64,000 bases of DNA from Pedobacter sp. W3I1 (GCF_030816015.1 NZ_JAUSXN010000001.1:1364001-1428000), one strand, 5' to 3'. Counted from the first letter of the stretch, positions 1-9,268 are shown. The notes: generated by a model not told the origin, from the sequence alone. A program made the numbers and translations.

Positions 1-29
1 ATAGTGCCAAAAAGCTAAACTCCGACGGA

Positions 30-1289
30 TTATGTTTTTTGAGGTTTCTTTTTTGCCGCAGGAAAAAGCACATTATTGAGGATTAAGCGGTACCCTGGAG
101 AATTTGGATGCAGATTTAAATCTGTTGGCGGATCGCCTACCGCGTGCTGATAATCTTCCGGATCGTGCCCGCCATAAAAAGTAAACTGCCCTTTGCCAAT
201 TTCTCCATGTAAATACCTTACCTCTGCTGCACCTTTATTTTCGCCCAAAACAGTTACACTTGTTTTCACTAAACTCTTTCTGAAAGCCGTGGTTTGTCCC
301 ATAAAACCTTTAATCACTTTATCATGATCCTGAGTAAGCATGGTTGGAACAAGATCCCATTTGGCCGAAAAATCGAATAAAGTAAAATAATCGTTGGTTT
401 GGTTTAGTGTCCGGGTTTGAGTAGCGTCGATATCCGAAAACTCATAGTTCATCGGGTTGTTGTCTAACTTGAAATTCTGGAAGGCCAGTGTTTTGTTAAA
501 ATCCAGTTTACTTTGTGCATTTGGATCTGCAGCATCACCATCAAACATCTGGGCACAAATATCTACGCCATCAGCAGCAAGGGCAATATCGAAACTATCA
601 GTGCCCGAGCACATGGCAAACAAGAAACCTCCACCAGCACAATATTCTTTAATGTGTTTGGCAACGGCTAATTTCATTTCCGAAACCTTTTTATAGCCCA
701 TGCGTTTGGCTAAAGTTTCCTGGTTTTTAACATCTTCCTGGTACCAGGTTGCATACCTAAAATTAGCCCAGAAACGGCCGTACTGTCCAGTAAAATCTTC
801 ATGATGCAAGTGTAGCCAATCGTATTTGTTCAATTTATCCTGTAAAATGTCATCATCATAAATTACATCGTATGGAATTTCGGCATAGGTTAAAACGAGT
901 GTAACGGCATCATCCCATGGTAATTTGCTTTTTGGAGAGTAAACCGCTATTTTTGGTGTTTTCTCGAGTTTAACCATTTCCATATTTACAGCAGGATCGC
1001 TGATTTCGTTTAAAAGGTTGGTTACCTTTCCATCGGCCAATACTTCATAAGATACCCCGCGGATTTTAAGTTCATCTTCTACAGTCTTATTATACTTAAT
1101 TAAAAAGCTGCCGCCACGGTAATTTAGCAGCCAATCTACCTCCAGCTGTTTGCTGATTGTCCAATAGGCAATTCCATAAGCTTTAAGGTGGTTTTTTTGG
1201 TCTTCATCCATGTAAATCAACAACGATGAAGCCCTTAACCCCAAAGAACAAAGCAGGCAAATGAGCAGGATATAATATTTCTTTATCAA
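30..1289 (-). CDS. Conserved secreted protein of unknown function
   Basis: The 419-residue product starts with a signal peptide (KK followed by a hydrophobic stretch, ending near residue 20 at RASS) and is therefore probably exported. No in-frame ATG lies between the upstream stop and the signal peptide, so the start is a TTG at 1289. From memory, homologues in this phylum are often labelled 'asparagine synthetase B', but the protein has no N-terminal catalytic cysteine and no ATP pyrophosphatase loop, so I do not accept that name. The central part (residues about 110-260, with DDAVTLVLTYAEIPYDV and FLFAMCSGTDSFD) resembles the fold used by ThuA or GATase-like proteins, which is only an impression. 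It is transcribed away from the cyclophilin gene. Confidence 0.7.
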   Translation of the reverse strand: MIKKYYILLICLLCSLGLRASSLLIYMDEDQKNHLKAYGIAYWTISKQLEVDWLLNYRGGSFLIKYNKTVEDELKIRGVSYEVLADGKVTNLLNEISDPAVNMEMVKLEKTPKIAVYSPKSKLPWDDAVTLVLTYAEIPYDVIYDDDILQDKLNKYDWLHLHHEDFTGQYGRFWANFRYATWYQEDVKNQETLAKRMGYKKVSEMKLAVAKHIKEYCAGGGFLFAMCSGTDSFDIALAADGVDICAQMFDGDAADPNAQSKLDFNKTLAFQNFKLDNNPMNYEFSDIDATQTRTLNQTNDYFTLFDFSAKWDLVPTMLTQDHDKVIKGFMGQTTAFRKSLVKTSVTVLGENKGAAEVRYLHGEIGKGQFTFYGGHDPEDYQHAVGDPPTDLNLHPNSPGYRLILNNVLFPAAKKKPQKT

Positions 1290-1370
1290 ATCGATACGCT
1301 TAAAACACTAAAATACCGCATTTAAACTGTATAGAAAAATTTAATGATGTTATAAGTTATACAATTTTGT

Positions 1371-1378
1371 TATTTTTG
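1371..1378 (+). promoter_or_regulatory. Possible -7 element (TAnnTTTG) for the cyclophilin gene
   Basis: TATTTTTG fits the Bacteroidota -7 consensus TAnnTTTG and lies 66 bases before the preferred start at 1445. I see no clear TTG -33 element at the usual 19-21 base spacing, so this is a tentative call. If correct, it excludes the upstream ATG at 1367 as the start. Confidence 0.35.
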
Positions 1379-1444
1379 CCCTCTACTAAAAAAATACGAT
1401 TGTTTTTTAGGAGAAGAAAATTTAAAATTAGTACCGATATTGAT

Positions 1445-1906
1445 ATGAGTAAAGCAATAATAAAAACAGAAAAAGGCGAAATGACTGTAGAATTCTACGA
1501 CAATGATGCGCCGAAAGCCGTTGCAAACTTTAAAAAATTAGCTAAAGAAGGCTTTTATGATGGTGTAACTTTTCACCGTGTAATTCCTAACTTTATGGTT
1601 CAGGGCGGATGCCCAAATTCAAAAGATCCGGCTAAAGCGCATTTAGCAGGTACCGGTGGCCCGGGTTATAAAATTGATTGCGAATTAGACGGCGAAAATC
1701 AGTATCACGATCGTGGTGTTTTATCTATGGCTCATGCCGGCCGTAACACCGGTGGTTCACAGTTTTTTATCTGCCATAGCAGAACAAATACCGCTCATTT
1801 AGACCGTAACCATACTTGTTTTGGTAAAGTTGTTGAGAATGTAGACCTTGTAGATGATATCCGTCAGGGGGATAAGATTTTAAACATTGAAGTTTTAGAA
1901 GATTAA
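1445..1906 (+). CDS. Cyclophilin-type peptidyl-prolyl cis-trans isomerase
   Basis: This 153-residue single-domain cyclophilin catalyses cis-trans isomerisation of X-Pro bonds in proteins. Family landmarks are visible: FKKLAKEGFYDGVTFHRVIPNF (the FHR catalytic arginine region), a MVQGG segment, GVLSMAHAG, and GGSQFFI with the conserved Q and F. There is no signal peptide, so it should be cytoplasmic. An upstream in-frame ATG at 1367 would add 26 unusual basic residues and overlaps a likely promoter element, so the start at 1445 (MSKAIIKTEKG) is preferred. The DUF5606 gene follows 68 bases downstream in the same direction. Confidence 0.92.
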   Translation: MSKAIIKTEKGEMTVEFYDNDAPKAVANFKKLAKEGFYDGVTFHRVIPNFMVQGGCPNSKDPAKAHLAGTGGPGYKIDCELDGENQYHDRGVLSMAHAGRNTGGSQFFICHSRTNTAHLDRNHTCFGKVVENVDLVDDIRQGDKILNIEVLED

Positions 1907-1974
1907 ATAGCAAAGGGCATGGGGTTTTGAGCATAGCGCTCTCAGCACCAAGCACCATGCAAAATCATAAAAAT

Positions 1975-2517
1975 ATGAATTTAAGAGGAATTGTTGCCGT
2001 ATCTGGCAGACCAGGGTTATTTAAACTGGTTGGACAAAATAAAGTAGGTTACATCTTAGAGGGCTTAGATGCTCAAAAAACTAAAGTTGTAGCCAATATC
2101 ACTAACACAAAATTAGCTTCATTAGAAGATATTACCGTGTATGGTGAAGATGAAGAAATTAAACTGGCCGATATTTTTGCTAAAATTTCTGCAAAAGGAT
2201 CTACTCCTGATTTAAAAGGCGATTTACGTGCTTATTTCCTTGAAGTAGCACCAGGCCACGATCAGGAGAAAGTTTATGCTTCTGATATGAAGAAAATCAT
2301 TACCTGGTATAACTTGTTAAAAGACCTGCCTTTGTTTACGGAAGAAACGCCGGAAACTCCGGGTACACCAGCAGAAGTGAAGTTATCAGAAGAAAAAGCA
2401 GCTTCAGATAAAAAACAAAAAGCTACAGGATCTAAAGCATCAGCAAGCGCTAAAGCAAGTACTAAAACTTCAGCTCCAGCTAAAAAAGCAAGCATGACGA
2501 GTAAAAAAGGCGTTTAA
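1975..2517 (+). CDS. DUF5606 domain protein
   Basis: The 180-residue protein begins MNLRGIVAVSGRPGLFKLVGQ, which is the typical opening of the DUF5606 family, a Bacteroidota-specific family without known function. The conserved domain covers roughly residues 1-125. The tail from about residue 128 is low-complexity and rich in Lys, Ala, Ser and Thr, and may bind nucleic acid or be disordered. The upstream ATG at 1927 would add 16 residues that do not look like the family and is rejected. It follows the cyclophilin gene closely and ends before a strong terminator, so the two may share a transcript. Confidence 0.85.
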   Translation: MNLRGIVAVSGRPGLFKLVGQNKVGYILEGLDAQKTKVVANITNTKLASLEDITVYGEDEEIKLADIFAKISAKGSTPDLKGDLRAYFLEVAPGHDQEKVYASDMKKIITWYNLLKDLPLFTEETPETPGTPAEVKLSEEKAASDKKQKATGSKASASAKASTKTSAPAKKASMTSKKGV

Positions 2518-2540
2518 GCTTTATTTACAAAATTATAGGG

Positions 2541-2571
2541 AACACCGGGCAATTTGTCTGGTGTTTTTTTT
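2541..2571 (+). terminator. Rho-independent terminator after the DUF5606 gene
   Basis: The stem AACACC...GGTGTT with a 13-base partly paired loop is followed by a run of T, 24 bases after the stop codon. Confidence 0.75.
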
Positions 2572-2576
2572 GGGGT

Positions 2577-2705
2577 TTAGTCGAAGAAATAATAAAGCAA
2601 AGCTACAATGACCAGCGATGCAATAATGCTGATCCATAGGTATTTATTGTTGCCATTCTGATTGCTTTTATATCTGTATTCCCTTTTATATTTATCTAGT
2701 AACAT
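2577..2705 (-). CDS. Small single-pass membrane protein (42 residues)
   Basis: Read by eye on the minus strand: ATG at 2705, stop at 2577-2579. The product starts with a charged and polar N-terminus (MLLDKYKREYRYKSNQNG), followed by a hydrophobic helix (residues about 23-41, WISIIASLVIVALLYYFF) and a final Asp. The basic N-terminus suggests an inside-N topology. It lies between the terminator of the DUF5606 gene and rlmH, in the same direction as and downstream of rlmH, and may be its transcriptional companion. I do not recognise a family. The clear charge-then-helix composition argues for a real gene. Confidence 0.6.
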   Translation of the reverse strand: MLLDKYKREYRYKSNQNGNNKYLWISIIASLVIVALLYYFFD

Positions 2706-2788
2706 AATTCTTTTATTTTATGATGATTTTGGTTCAGCTTTTCCATAATCATTAACATTGTCCATCTTACCTCAACCATTTTCCATCT

Positions 2789-3262
2789 CTAAGCGTGATG
2801 ATAAGGTTCGCCCTTTAAAATGCTAAATCCGCGGTAAAGCTGCTCTACAAAAAACAATCTGATCATTTGGTGTGAAAAGGTCATATCAGACAGCGAAATT
2901 AAGCCATTTGCTCTTTTGTAAATGCTTTCATCAAATCCATATGGGCCGCCAATAATAAAAATTAAATGCTGCACACTACCAATCATCTGTTTATTTAAGT
3001 AGTTTGAAAATTCCACGGATGAATATTTTTTTCCTTTCTCATCCAACAAAATAACAACATCTCCATTATTAATTTGTTTGTGCAGGAGTTCTGCCTCCTT
3101 TGCTTTTTGTTGCGCTTCACTCAGGTTTTTAACATTCTTTACATCTGGTAAAGCCACAAAACTAAAGTTAATATAATGCTTTAAACGGTTGATATATTTA
3201 TCAATTCCTTCAATTAAATATTTATCTTCTGTTTTGCCAATGGCGATCAGTGTAATCTTCAT
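2789..3262 (-). CDS. rlmH: 23S rRNA (pseudouridine-1915-N3) methyltransferase RlmH
   Basis: The 157-residue protein has the usual length of RlmH, a SPOUT-class methyltransferase that uses S-adenosylmethionine to methylate pseudouridine 1915 in helix 69 of 23S rRNA. Diagnostic motifs are present: MKITLIAIGKT at the N-terminus, the knot region IFIIGGPYGFDESIYKRA, SLSDMTFSHQMIRLFFVEQLYR, and the C-terminal GEPYHHA with the catalytic-site Tyr-His. It is divergent from the downstream MutS-like gene and the two share a 113-base intergenic region. Confidence 0.95.
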   Translation of the reverse strand: MKITLIAIGKTEDKYLIEGIDKYINRLKHYINFSFVALPDVKNVKNLSEAQQKAKEAELLHKQINNGDVVILLDEKGKKYSSVEFSNYLNKQMIGSVQHLIFIIGGPYGFDESIYKRANGLISLSDMTFSHQMIRLFFVEQLYRGFSILKGEPYHHA

Positions 3263-3375
3263 TTAATATTTTGCCTATCTTTAGAATTTCGAGATTCAAA
3301 CTTAGAGAAAATTGTAACAAAAAAGACAATCTATCGATCTTATACCTTCGAAAATAGATATACCGAAGCGATACC

Positions 3376-5190
3376 ATGTTAAAACAACAAGCAAAAATAA
3401 TAGTCAACTACGACCAGGAAATTAAGCAGGTTACTGCAGATATAGATCAAACCAAAAAACTGATTGATCAGCTTTCTTTCCTGCGCATAGGTTTATTTTT
3501 AGCTGAAATTTTATTTTTCGTTTTGCTGCTGCGCTCGGCAGACGACAGCCTGCGTACATTAATCCAGATTTGTTTGTTACTGCCGGTATTAGCTTTCGCC
3601 TTTATTGTGCGCAGACAAAGCCAGCTCGACCGCGAAATCGATTATAAAAAACAACTTTTATGGGTTTATCAGAACGAATGGAATATTTTAAATGGTACTG
3701 CTAACGGATACGACCATGGTAAAGCTTTCGAATCTGAACTGCATCCTTACACTTCCGATCTTGATATTTTTGGGGCCGCATCTCTGTTTGCCTTGATTAA
3801 CCGTTGTAGTACTAAAAGCGGAAATAACCTCCTGGCTAAAAATCTCGCAGAAAAATCGACAAGAGATCAGATATTACGCCGTCAGGAAGCCATAAAAGAA
3901 ATAAGAGATAAGATAACAGAAACTTATGGTTTCAGGGCTAATCTGCATGGTTACGATCCTAATAAAATTGAGCAGATTAAAATACAGCTAAAACACCAGT
4001 TGGGTGTACAACTGGAATTTGTAAAGGGCAGTTTTTTGCGGTTTTACGTTAAATTGGTACCTTATATTTCTGTTGGTTTAATTTTAGCGGCACTTCTGAT
4101 TAGCGCTGCTTTTTGGAAAATATTGGCACTTTTATTTGTAATCCACACAGGATGGAACGTTTTATTAGGTTCAAAAATTAACAAGGTTTTTTACACCTTT
4201 GGTGGAAGTTCGAATTTGTTAAATGGTTATGCCAGCGCTATTTTATGGACGGAAAACCAAAGCTGGAAAAGTTCGTATACCTTAAGTTTACTAGACTCAA
4301 AAATTCCGGTAAGTAAAGAAATTAAAGCACTGTCTAAAATTATCCAGAATTTTGATGCCAGGTTGAATATCCTGGTTGGTGGTATATTGAATGCGCTTTT
4401 GCTTTGGGATTTAAAATGCTGCATCAGTTTAGATATTTGGTATAAATCTTCATCAAAGGATGTGATTTCGGCCCTTGATCATTTAGGCGATTTTGAAGAG
4501 CTGATTTCATTGGCCACAACGGCCTATAACCAACCAGATTGGGTTTTTCCGGTGCTTACGGATCAGTTTGCATTAGCCACCACTCAAATTGGTCATCCGC
4601 TTATTAGCGCGCAAATACGAGTGAATAACGATTTTCACTTAGAAGCGAAGCCAACTGTAGATATTGTAACGGGCTCTAACATGGCGGGTAAAAGTACTTT
4701 TCTACGTACCTTGGGTATTAATATGGTATTGGCGTATTCAGGTGCACCGGTTTGTGCCAAAGCCATGCAGTTATCTGTTTTTTCGATTAATACCTACATG
4801 CGGATTAAAGATTCGCTGAACGAAAGTACCTCTACCTTTAAGGCAGAGCTAAACCGGTTGAAAATGATCTTAGATAACGTGGTTAAAGACAAAGATACTT
4901 TTGTATTGATTGACGAAATGCTGCGCGGTACAAACAGCAGGGATAAATATTTGGGATCGAAGGTTTTTGTACAGAAGCTAATTACTGAAAAGACACCTGC
5001 CCTTTTTGCTACCCACGATTTACAATTAGCTGATTTAATTGTTGATTACCCCGAAACCGTCCGTAATTTTCATTTCGATATCCAGATTACCGAAGGCGAA
5101 ATGAAGTTTGATTATTTATTAAAACATGGACCTTGTAAGACTTTTAATGCAGCTATTTTATTGAAAGAAATTGGTTTAACGTTGGATTGA
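3376..5190 (+). CDS. MutS-like ATPase with membrane segments, no mismatch-recognition domain
   Basis: The C-terminal third is a MutS-type ABC ATPase: Walker A GSNMAGKST with K439, the signature region around NESTSTFKAELNRL, Walker B FVLIDEM with D513-E514, and the switch histidine in FATHDLQL. The N-terminal part has no mismatch-binding domain. Instead there are two hydrophobic stretches (about residues 30-85 and 215-262), so the protein is probably anchored in the inner membrane. The core helical domain resembles MutS domain III. Members of this family in Bacteroidota are usually annotated just as DNA mismatch repair protein; a role in repair is unproven. No Smr nuclease domain is present, which separates it from MutS2. 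Confidence 0.85.
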   Translation: MLKQQAKIIVNYDQEIKQVTADIDQTKKLIDQLSFLRIGLFLAEILFFVLLLRSADDSLRTLIQICLLLPVLAFAFIVRRQSQLDREIDYKKQLLWVYQNEWNILNGTANGYDHGKAFESELHPYTSDLDIFGAASLFALINRCSTKSGNNLLAKNLAEKSTRDQILRRQEAIKEIRDKITETYGFRANLHGYDPNKIEQIKIQLKHQLGVQLEFVKGSFLRFYVKLVPYISVGLILAALLISAAFWKILALLFVIHTGWNVLLGSKINKVFYTFGGSSNLLNGYASAILWTENQSWKSSYTLSLLDSKIPVSKEIKALSKIIQNFDARLNILVGGILNALLLWDLKCCISLDIWYKSSSKDVISALDHLGDFEELISLATTAYNQPDWVFPVLTDQFALATTQIGHPLISAQIRVNNDFHLEAKPTVDIVTGSNMAGKSTFLRTLGINMVLAYSGAPVCAKAMQLSVFSINTYMRIKDSLNESTSTFKAELNRLKMILDNVVKDKDTFVLIDEMLRGTNSRDKYLGSKVFVQKLITEKTPALFATHDLQLADLIVDYPETVRNFHFDIQITEGEMKFDYLLKHGPCKTFNAAILLKEIGLTLD

Positions 5191-5211
5191 TTTTAGTGAT
5201 GTGGTGTATTC

Positions 5212-5440
5212 GTGGTGTCGGATGTTACCATCTGACACTGATGCTAAGTTTAAGGCTTTAAATCGCATGTGTTTACTGCCAGTCAGATGGTAACATCTGA
5301 CTGCACAGGTAAATGATAATTATAAATAAATATGCTGGCAGATGGTAAACATATGCAAGCACTGAAATGATGAATATGATAAGAGTACTCAGTCGGATGG
5401 TAACATCCGACTACACATCGAATATCCGACTGTCCACAAA
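5212..5440. repeat. Cluster of short palindromic repeats (CAGATGgtaaCATCTG type)
   Basis: Three clear copies of a palindrome occur: about 5218-5236 (CGGATGttacCATCTG), about 5283-5298 (CAGATGgtaaCATCTG) and about 5395-5412 (CGGATGgtaaCATCCG). A degenerate copy is near 5337-5354 and a half copy near 5422-5432. Copies are flanked by GT(A/C)GTC / GAC(T/A)AC arms that lengthen the stem. They fill the whole gap between two convergent genes. They look like REP/MITE-type elements and may act as a shared terminator. The minus ORF reading through them is an artefact. Confidence 0.8.
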
Positions 5441-5445
5441 AATCA

Positions 5446-6330
5446 TCAATTAAACCTATTATCACGGTATTGCTTTGGTGAAATACCCATCACGCTGGAG
5501 AAAAGCCTGCTGAAATAATAAGGATCGCTAATACCTATTTTTAGTGCAATTTCGTTAATCCGCAGGTTGGTAAAGAGCAAATATTGTGTAGTTTTCTGAA
5601 TTTTAAGCTGGTTAAAATAATCGATGGGTGAGGTTCCGGTTTTCTTTTTAAAAATGGCCGATAAATAGGAAGGTGAAAGGTAGACAGCCAAAGCTATTTC
5701 CTTTAAGGTAAGTGCCTTTTCGAGGTTATTCCGCATAAAGTCTATGGCCTCTTCTACTTTATCAGGTTCCATAATCTTATCATTATTAGGAAGTTTATCG
5801 GTGTAAATAATTTCAGCAATATAGTGGTGGAAACTTAAATTGGCATAAATAATATTTTCTCTGCTAAATCCTCTTTCCAACCGGTTATAAATCATATCGA
5901 ACAACAAGTTCCGCTCCTCACTAAAACCGGCATAAGCTTTATAATGCTGTGAGGAGGCCACAAGCTGGTCGGCTCCGCTCCCTGAAAAATGGAACCAATA
6001 AATAGTCCATGGTAAGATGGGGTCAGCTTGATAAGTATGGGGTGTTTTTTTAGGGACGATGATAAAATTTCCCGCTTCGATATGGTATACGGTGCCCAGA
6101 AATTCTACGGTTCCCATTCCCTCAACACAATAAATTAAAATATGTTGTTCTGCACCATTGTTCCTTTGTGCATAGTGGTTCAGTGCCTTACGGTAATAGC
6201 CCAAATCGGTAATGAACATATTGCTTATGATTACATTCTCCGTGCATTGTTTTATCAGTACATTTTTAGGAATGATGATGGCTTTTAGCAAATCAAAATT
6301 ATTTTTCAGCTTTTCCGGTGGCTTCTTCAT
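5446..6330 (-). CDS. AraC family transcriptional regulator
   Basis: The 294-residue protein has an N-terminal cupin-like sensor domain (about residues 35-165, including VEGMGTVEFLGTVYHIEAGNFIIVPKKTPHTYQ, a typical sugar-binding pocket pattern) and a C-terminal double helix-turn-helix (about 195-292, with LKEIALAVYLSPSYLSAIFKKKTG and INEIALKIGISDPYYFSRLFS). It is divergent from the PSD1-type gene at 6530, with a 199-base shared upstream region. This layout suggests that it controls that cluster. The inducer is unknown but members with this layout commonly sense sugars. I found no obvious direct-repeat operator in the gap. Confidence 0.92.
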   Translation of the reverse strand: MKKPPEKLKNNFDLLKAIIIPKNVLIKQCTENVIISNMFITDLGYYRKALNHYAQRNNGAEQHILIYCVEGMGTVEFLGTVYHIEAGNFIIVPKKTPHTYQADPILPWTIYWFHFSGSGADQLVASSQHYKAYAGFSEERNLLFDMIYNRLERGFSRENIIYANLSFHHYIAEIIYTDKLPNNDKIMEPDKVEEAIDFMRNNLEKALTLKEIALAVYLSPSYLSAIFKKKTGTSPIDYFNQLKIQKTTQYLLFTNLRINEIALKIGISDPYYFSRLFSSVMGISPKQYRDNRFN

Positions 6331-6529
6331 GTTTAATCCTTAATGAAAAGTAATATAATCCATTTTTTGAGCAAGTTAGTACATTTTTATGTTTTATATT
6401 TTTTTCATCTTTGGTTAAAGGAAACAACAATTTAGCGATTAAGGCTAATTCTTATCTCCTCGATTAATATTTAGCTTCGTATATAAATACAGAACTGCTA
6501 AAAATTAACTTAAGTTTATTTTTAACCAA

Positions 6530-9268
6530 ATGTTATTGAATAAGAAAATACTATTTGCCGCTGGCTTTGTGCTGGTTGCAATCGCTTTAATTGCCTTTTC
6601 ACTTTTTTCTTCAGAGAAACCAATTGATTTTAATTCACAGGTTAAACCTATTTTGAATAAAAAGTGTATTTCGTGCCATGGAGGTGTTAAACAACAAGGT
6701 GGTTTTAGTGTATTGTTTAGGGATGAGGCGTTGGCTAAAACCAAAAGTGGTAAGCCGGCAATTATTCCAGGTAATCCGGAGGATAGTGAATTTATTAAAC
6801 GCTTAAAATCTAACGATCCTGAAGAAAGAATGCCATATAAGCACCCGGCTTTAAATAATGATGAAATTGATATTCTGACTGGTTGGATAAAACAAGGTGC
6901 AAAATGGGGCAACCATTGGGCCTATGTTAGTGTAAAACCGACCGAATTGCCAGATGTTGATAATGATTGGGTACGTAATGATCTGGATAAATTTATTTTT
7001 GCAAAACTAGAAGAAAATAAACTGGAACCCTCTAAACCTGCTGATAAAGCTACCTTATTGAGGAGAGTCAGTTTAGATTTGATCGGTACTTATCCTTCAG
7101 ACAAACTGGCCGAATTTTATTTAAATAGTAAAGACGAGCAGGTGGCTTACAATGTGTTGGTTGATAGTTTGCTGGCTTCGCCTAAATATGGTGAACGCTG
7201 GGCATCGATGTGGCTGGATATAGCCCGTTATGCTGATACTAAAGGTTACGAAAGCGATCCTAATCGGAACATCTGGAGCTATCGTGACTGGGTGATTAAA
7301 GCCTTTAACCGAGACATGCCTTATGATCGATTTATTACCGATCAGATTGCCGGAGATTTATTTCCAAATCCAACCGATGCCCAATACATCGCTACAGCCT
7401 TCAGCAGAAATACCCCAACGAATGATGAGGGTGGTACCAATAATGAAGAGTTTAGAACGGCGGCGGTTTTAGACCGTGTTAATGCCACCTGGGAAGGGTT
7501 AATGAGTACAACTTTTTCCTGTGTACAATGTCATAGCCACCCTTACGATCCCTTTAAACATGATGAGTATTATAAATTCATGTCGTATTTTAACAATACG
7601 AGGGATGAAGACGTCTCAGCAGAATATCCTTTACTTAAAAGTTTTAATGATAGCCTTAAAAACGAGCTCAATCATTTAACCCACTGGATCAAAACTGCTG
7701 CGGGTAAAGAAAGAGCTGCCGAAGTTGATTTATTCTTAAAAACCGGTCAGCCAGCAATAAATTCTACAACGGCCGATGAATTGGATAATTCGGTAATTGG
7801 GAACCATAACATTGCGTTATTTTTTAAAAATAGCTCTTCAGCCAGATTAAAATCAGTCGATCTTAATAATGTTGATCATTTAATTTTACGCTTCAACTGC
7901 AGTAAACCGAATGGTACCATGAGCTTGCATTTAGGTTCGCCAAATGGCCCTGTTGTAAAATCGTGGAAACTGGCCCAAACTAAAGGTTATGAGAATGTAG
8001 AAATAGATTTTGCAAAGCAAAGTGGGATAAAAGATGTGTATTTAAAGTACACCAACCCTTCGGTAAAAAATCCTGACGAATTTATGGTGTACTTCGATTG
8101 GTTTTATTTTACCAGGCAGTTTCCTGGAAAGGGCAAACCTGAGTATGTGGCCAATAAAAAAAGATTTACCGATTTAATGAATGCAAATGTGCCTACCACG
8201 CCAATTATGGTCGAAAACCCATTGAGCATGCAACGTAAAAATTATGTATTTGAGCGTGGCGCCTGGACTTCGAAGGGCAAAGAGGTTAAAGTAGGTGTAC
8301 CTAATTCCTTAGCTTTTGCTATGCCTGAAAATGCACCCAATAACAGAATGGGTTTAGCCATGTGGCTTACCGATAAAAGAAATCCACTCGTATCGAGAAC
8401 AATGGTGAATAGATTGTGGGAGCAGTTGTATGGAGCAGGTTTGGTAGAAACTTTAGAAGATATGGGAACCCAGGGAATGGCGCCTACCCACCAGGAACTT
8501 TTAGATTTTATGGCTTATCAGTTGATGTACAAATACAACTGGAGCATTAAAAAGATGTTGAAAGAACTCGTGATGATGGCTACTTACAGGCAGGACAGTA
8601 AGGTAACCGAAGAACTGAAAGAAAAAGATCTGTTTAATAAGTTTTACGCCAGGGGTTCGCGGATCAGGTTAAGTGCTGAGCAAATAAGAGATCAGAGTCT
8701 TGCTGTTTGTGGGGTATTAAGTAATAAAATGTACGGACCACCGGTAATGCCCTGGCAACCTGAAGGGATCTGGTTTTCGCCTTATAATGGCGCCAAATGG
8801 GTATCAAGTGGTGGGGAAGAACAATACCGCCGGGGAATTTATACCTATTGGAAAAGAACAGCCCCATATCCATCAGCTATCGCCTTTGATGGTGCATCAC
8901 GAGTGGTTTGCAGTCCGCGCCGTATCCGAACCAATACCCCTTTACAGGCGCTGGTAACCTTAAATGATAGTGTTTATATCGATCTGGCCAGGAAACTGGC
9001 GGTACGTATGGAAAAAGTAGGGGGAAGCACCAGCAAATCTAAAATTGCAAAGGGTTATGAATTGATTTTATATAAAACGATCCCTCAAAATAGGTTAAAA
9101 GTATTCGAAGACCTGTATGCCAAGGCTTTTGGGGAGTTTAGAAAAAATTCGGCAAGTGTATCGGCATTTATGGGCGATAAACAAAAGAAATTTAAGCCAG
9201 AAGAAGCGGCAATGGTATTAGTCGCCAATGCAATGCTTAACCTGGATGAAGTGGTTACCAAAAATTGA
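6530..9268 (+). CDS. PSD1 / planctomycete-type cytochrome c protein (DUF1549-DUF1553)
   Basis: The 912-residue protein starts with a membrane-spanning or signal segment (residues 5-26) and a c-type haem motif C46-ISC-H50 inside a PSCyt1 domain (about 32-105). Next come PSCyt2/DUF1549 (about 140-350, with RRVSLDLIGTYP and WLDIARYADTKGYESD), an inserted beta-rich segment that looks like a CBM6-type carbohydrate-binding module (about 410-535) and PSD1/DUF1553 (about 600-880, with NPLVSRTMVNRLWEQLYGAG and TNTPLQALVTLND). It is predicted to be exported and haem-loaded. The substrate is unknown. Such proteins are abundant in Planctomycetes and usually paired with a DUF1501 protein, as here, 11 bases downstream. 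An electron-transfer step on carbohydrate or sulfated glycan has been suggested for such pairs; this remains inference. Confidence 0.9.
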   Translation: MLLNKKILFAAGFVLVAIALIAFSLFSSEKPIDFNSQVKPILNKKCISCHGGVKQQGGFSVLFRDEALAKTKSGKPAIIPGNPEDSEFIKRLKSNDPEERMPYKHPALNNDEIDILTGWIKQGAKWGNHWAYVSVKPTELPDVDNDWVRNDLDKFIFAKLEENKLEPSKPADKATLLRRVSLDLIGTYPSDKLAEFYLNSKDEQVAYNVLVDSLLASPKYGERWASMWLDIARYADTKGYESDPNRNIWSYRDWVIKAFNRDMPYDRFITDQIAGDLFPNPTDAQYIATAFSRNTPTNDEGGTNNEEFRTAAVLDRVNATWEGLMSTTFSCVQCHSHPYDPFKHDEYYKFMSYFNNTRDEDVSAEYPLLKSFNDSLKNELNHLTHWIKTAAGKERAAEVDLFLKTGQPAINSTTADELDNSVIGNHNIALFFKNSSSARLKSVDLNNVDHLILRFNCSKPNGTMSLHLGSPNGPVVKSWKLAQTKGYENVEIDFAKQSGIKDVYLKYTNPSVKNPDEFMVYFDWFYFTRQFPGKGKPEYVANKKRFTDLMNANVPTTPIMVENPLSMQRKNYVFERGAWTSKGKEVKVGVPNSLAFAMPENAPNNRMGLAMWLTDKRNPLVSRTMVNRLWEQLYGAGLVETLEDMGTQGMAPTHQELLDFMAYQLMYKYNWSIKKMLKELVMMATYRQDSKVTEELKEKDLFNKFYARGSRIRLSAEQIRDQSLAVCGVLSNKMYGPPVMPWQPEGIWFSPYNGAKWVSSGGEEQYRRGIYTYWKRTAPYPSAIAFDGASRVVCSPRRIRTNTPLQALVTLNDSVYIDLARKLAVRMEKVGGSTSKSKIAKGYELILYKTIPQNRLKVFEDLYAKAFGEFRKNSASVSAFMGDKQKKFKPEEAAMVLVANAMLNLDEVVTKN

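Noticed and set aside
30-1289. Asparagine synthetase B function
   Set aside because: The label is common for homologues, but the protein is exported and lacks the glutaminase cysteine and the ATP pyrophosphatase loop.
1367-1444. N-terminal extension of the cyclophilin
   Set aside because: It would add basic non-family residues and overlaps a TAnnTTTG promoter element.
5283-5465. 60-codon ORF on the minus strand
   Set aside because: It reads through the palindromic repeats and has no family features.
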